NCBI GenBank assembly: GCA_013396525.1 | Contig: VWYX01000747.1 | Location: 141,831 to 205,830, forward strand | Source: Chaetorhynchus papuensis | Taxonomy: Eukaryota > Chordata > Aves > Passeriformes > Rhipiduridae | Direction: 5' to 3' | DNA length: 64,000 bases | In this document: piece after piece, positions 60,491-64,000 of the stretch | Numbering within the stretch: position 1 is the stretch's first letter | How the letters are laid out: every line of letters begins with the position of its first letter | The notes under the pieces: model-generated | What the model was told of the DNA's origin: nothing | The model's input: only the letters and a program-made list of their open reading frames with translations | Database searches by the model: none | Made by a program: the position numbers and the translations under genes

Positions 60491-63400
60491 AAACCACCAC
60501 AAAACCAACAGGCATCCAAAATTCCAGAATGGAAGGATCAACTATTCAGGATATTTCAACTGTACTGCAGGATAAGGTGACAAGGTGAATACTGGGATTT
60601 CTTTCCTTCTGTGATCATTTACATGCAAATGCAAAAGGAGACTCTTAAAAGGAACAATCCAGTTGTTGGAATCACTCTGTATTTACACAGAATAAGTAGC
60701 AATTCTCCCAAAGAGCTTTGACTTTATCTCAAACGTTATGTGTACCTTTGCTTAGGAAAGAAATAAAGATTAAAATAATATCGTTTTATTCCTGTATTTC
60801 AGATAAATAATTCAGAGGTTTCTGAGTATTTGGAAGTTTATTTGTTTTGAAGAGAAGGGGCTCCAATGATGGACATTTAAAGAAGAGATCAGCTTTGTCA
60901 ACACTCATGGCAGCCCAGACAAAATGAATATATGCATGCAGAGGGAAAGCAGAGGAATAAAATTCAGGGTTGGAAGAAACCTTGCCATTTGGACCGCCAG
61001 TCATCTGGATCAGCAGAGTCTCCTGACAGCCTACAGATCTGCATTTCCCTTTCCTGGGGCTTGGTAGCTGAAGGACAGAGAGGACGGGCTGAGACCAGCT
61101 CCCAGCGTGACATGAGCTGGATGTGGTCCTGAGTCACACCTGGACATAACAATATAGACATGGTGTGTGTTCTGGGGCGTGCTCAGGTGTGAGCCCTGTT
61201 ACTGCTGCCTCAGAAAACATAAGGCAGGGGAGGGTTTGGAGTGAACAGACAAGGGCAGGTCGATCCAATCAAAAGCACAGTGATGCTCAGTTTGTAGCAC
61301 ATGAAACTGCTGAAAGATTGAGTGCTCCGAGAGACTGAGGGAAATGCAAACAGAGCCCCTGGAGGGGAACCATTTTTCAGCAGGTCATGAGCAAGCCAAT
61401 AATGATTTCCACTTCATTTGTATGTGTGCTAAACATACTTGGCATTACTTCAGAGACTGGGGTCAAAAGTTCGATGATTGCTAAAGGCATTGTGCTAGAA
61501 GATGCATCTGGATAGCTGCTAGGGGAGGGTCAAAGCCAGGTTTGCACTAACCCTTACCCCTGCCTTGTCCTGGTAGGGCTTCCCAGCTGAGATCCATTAT
61601 ATATGCAACTGGCACACTGAAAAATGGTCACAAAGTTTACCTCGCATGTTACCTCACTGCCAGGATGCTTCAAAACAGGAAGCAGAAAGCAGAGCAACTA
61701 GGGCCAGCATCCCTTTTGCATCTCTCAATAGCCTTTCCATGCTGCTGGTCTCCTGGGCCAGCAAGAGCCTGGCTTTGCTCCTGACCCTCTTCAGCATGTC
61801 CACCAAAAACATATCTAAGCACAGCACACACAAAAATCGAGTCACACATACATCAGCTGGGGGAGCAGCTCCTTCAAACAACCATTGCCACGGCCCTCTG
61901 GAAATGGAGAACACTGCACCATCAGCTGCTCACTGCTGGCTTTGCTGTAATGCAGCAGCAGCAGTGCCAGCCCTAGCACTGCCTGATGTGCCTTGAGCCA
62001 AGGGACACACTTAACAAGCAAAGGGTTGGACAGCCAGTAACTTAACTTCTGGGAGACAGAAGCCTCACTCTTCAGGTTTTGGTGGTCTGGTGGACTCACA
62101 GTGTCAACATCACGTGCTCTGAGATACATGGTGGAGTTTCCCCCCACCTCCAAAGAACTCCTTGAACTCCATGTGGTCTCCTTATGCTGCCCCTTATGGT
62201 CCCAGTAACACTTGACTGTTGCTGCTTGGGGATAAGCTGAAAAGAAAACTATTTGCAAGCAGAGGTTTCTCTGCCTGAAGATAGTAACAAAGCTGCAGAA
62301 AAAAAAAAAAAAGGTTCAAGTACACAAACACAATGTTGCGAGTGCCCCTTTCCACCAGCTCTCGATTTCTTCTTGACTCTCTTGCCTTTCTCTGAAACAC
62401 ACCTGTGTGACAGAGACTCTCACAACTCTGTGAGTTCCAGCACACAGTTTGACTTTCTTTGCATTAAACTGGCAGGAAAGGGGGAGATTTGTGTTGGTCC
62501 TGGGTGCATTATTTTGACTGAGTTTTCCACACACAAGTAGCCTCACAGAAATCTTCCAGGGAAACCACAAGCAGACTCAAGGGAAATGGAGAACCAGAGG
62601 CTTCCATTAATTCACACAGGGGTGTGGCTGAACTGGATTCAGGTACTGAATATGAGCTGGGCAAGATAGAGGCTCATTTCTCAAGGACCCCTGTGCCACT
62701 GCCTGGAACTTGAATACAAGCTGGCAATGCATGCTCTAAGGCTGTAAGCCTGATAGATAAGCATTGCCAATTTGACTTTTCACAAGGTGGGGAGGAGTAA
62801 AGGAAAAAAACCCACTTCCTTTTTTAGCAGCCCTCCCCTGCCTTTTTCGTAATTAAATTCACCATAATGACCACTGTACTAAATCTAATAAGAAGTCTGA
62901 GTTTCTGGTTTCCATTGGCAGCCATTTGCACAGCTCAATTTAGGCAACTCACTAAAGCATAAGAACAGTATTGCTAGACAACCTTCTTGAGTCAGTAAGT
63001 AAGAAGAAAAGCTTACCTAGACAGTATTAAATCACTAAAATTGATTGCACCCTATTGCTTATGCTCTGATTCCACTGGCAGGAAGGCTCTGAGCTGGCTT
63101 ATTTACACACACACTAGTGAACTCATTCACACACAGCTGCTTTCCACCTCAGAGCAATAAAAATTAATAATAAAAATAATTAAACCTCATCAGCCTTCAA
63201 GCATTTGGAAACCCCAGAGCCCCATTGCCAGATCCTCTGAAAATGCATCAGCCTTCCCATGAGAGAGACTGGGGCTCAATTCCTGCAGGGCCTGGCTGCC
63301 AGAACTACCACGGCGCCTGGTCAATCACACTCCAGCAACAGATTATTCCATGCTATCGACCCCCCTGCTCTGGATTAATTCTTTTAATTGTCTCACCACA

Positions 63401-64000
63401 TCTTTTCCCATTAGGCTGATGTAACTTGTTTAAGCATACACAGATTGATTTATGACAGCACCAGGGATGTTAATCAGATGCCTGCTCTCCAGTTAATGCA
63501 CGCTCGGTGAGAGATGCAGGACAGCAGTCTCCCATCTGGGAGCTCCAGCCTTTTGCCTTGAAATCAAAGGCAGCCTCCCAGCGAGAGCAGAATTACAGTG
63601 CTCCAAGAATAGTGGCTTCCACTGGCGTTACGGGTAAGGCAAGGTCACTGCGTCCTGCTCCCAATTCTCAAGTGCCATCTTCTTTAAATATAGCAGCAAT
63701 CAAGGAAATGGAAAATCTCTTTAAAAGTTCACTGTTCGGAAATTACTGGAACCCATTGAATTCCTAAAATCTTGTCAGGAGGTAAAGGGTTCCCTTCAAA
63801 TGCAACCTCATTTGTTTCCAATTAGAATCAGTTTCCTTCACAGTGTATGTTGAACAGCCTTTAGCTCATTGCTGCACGTTCCCTGCATTTCCCTTTTACT
63901 CAAAGGATGTGCACATAGTACAGAAACCTGCACAGAACAGCCATACATACAGTTTAGTTCATGAAAAGCACAGAATACATAATGCTCATATACTATGGGT

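Larger units (their letters stand above)
54441..64000. other. Intergenic region to the right edge
   Basis: No exon or RNA gene recognised. It contains an A-rich/(AAAC)n tract, a CpG-richer patch at about 59640-60130, a 19-bp palindrome at 55332-55350 and a homeodomain-motif-rich block near 63370-63500. Short A homopolymers occur at about 57099, 57841, 58491 and 62300. Confidence 0.5.

Noticed and set aside
61950..61980. CAG trinucleotide expansion
   Set aside because: Only about four CAG units, within the normal range for random sequence.
1..64000. CRISPR arrays, operons, phage or plasmid systems
   Set aside because: The window is intron-bearing vertebrate DNA with avian retroelements; no regularly spaced direct repeats or bacterial gene clusters occur.

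Overview
This is vertebrate nuclear DNA, almost certainly from a bird. The genes have long GT-AG introns, there are CR1 LINE fragments of the avian type, and there are two solo LTRs, one closely resembling the avian ERVL LTR family as I recall it. A songbird is plausible but unproven. No prokaryotic gene, CRISPR array or operon is present.

Two retinal genes can be reconstructed completely from exon to exon, and they lie head to head. LRIT1 (minus strand, start codon at 14468, stop codon ending at 4498) has four coding exons and encodes a predicted 626-residue single-pass membrane protein with leucine-rich repeats, an Ig domain and an FN3 domain. RGR (plus strand, start codon at 24839, stop codon ending at 38556) has seven coding exons and encodes a predicted 295-residue opsin with the retinal-binding lysine at residue 255. 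All nine introns have GT-AG ends and the reading frame closes exactly. The human order CDHR1, LRIT2, LRIT1, RGR has the same LRIT1/RGR arrangement, so the window is an orthologous block. LRIT2 would be expected left of position 1, and no part of it is seen here.

Layout: 1-4497 is LRIT1 3' flank (3' UTR end not fixed). 4498-14468 is LRIT1. 14469-24838 is the divergent intergenic region; it holds a minus-strand CR1 copy and the RGR promoter, with a TATA box and a CACGTG E-box. 24839-38556 is RGR; intron 1 carries a G-quadruplex tract and a complete solo LTR with a 6-bp target duplication, and intron 3 carries a 9-N gap next to an A homopolymer. The RGR poly(A) signal is at 38810. 38841-64000 has no recognisable gene. 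It holds CR1 tails, an old CR1-family LINE remnant, a complete ERVL-type solo LTR with a 5-bp target duplication, microsatellites, a CpG-richer patch near 59.6-60.1 kb and a homeodomain-motif-rich block near 63.4 kb.

Functionally the two genes share a tissue, not a pathway. LRIT1 acts at photoreceptor synapses. RGR binds all-trans-retinal and works as a light-driven isomerase in retinal pigment epithelium and Muller glia. The hunt gave no convincing new biological system. The best leads are an in-frame 3' extension after the RGR stop, a near-identical 40-bp duplication between RGR introns 1 and 3, and the LTR and G4 elements inside RGR intron 1.
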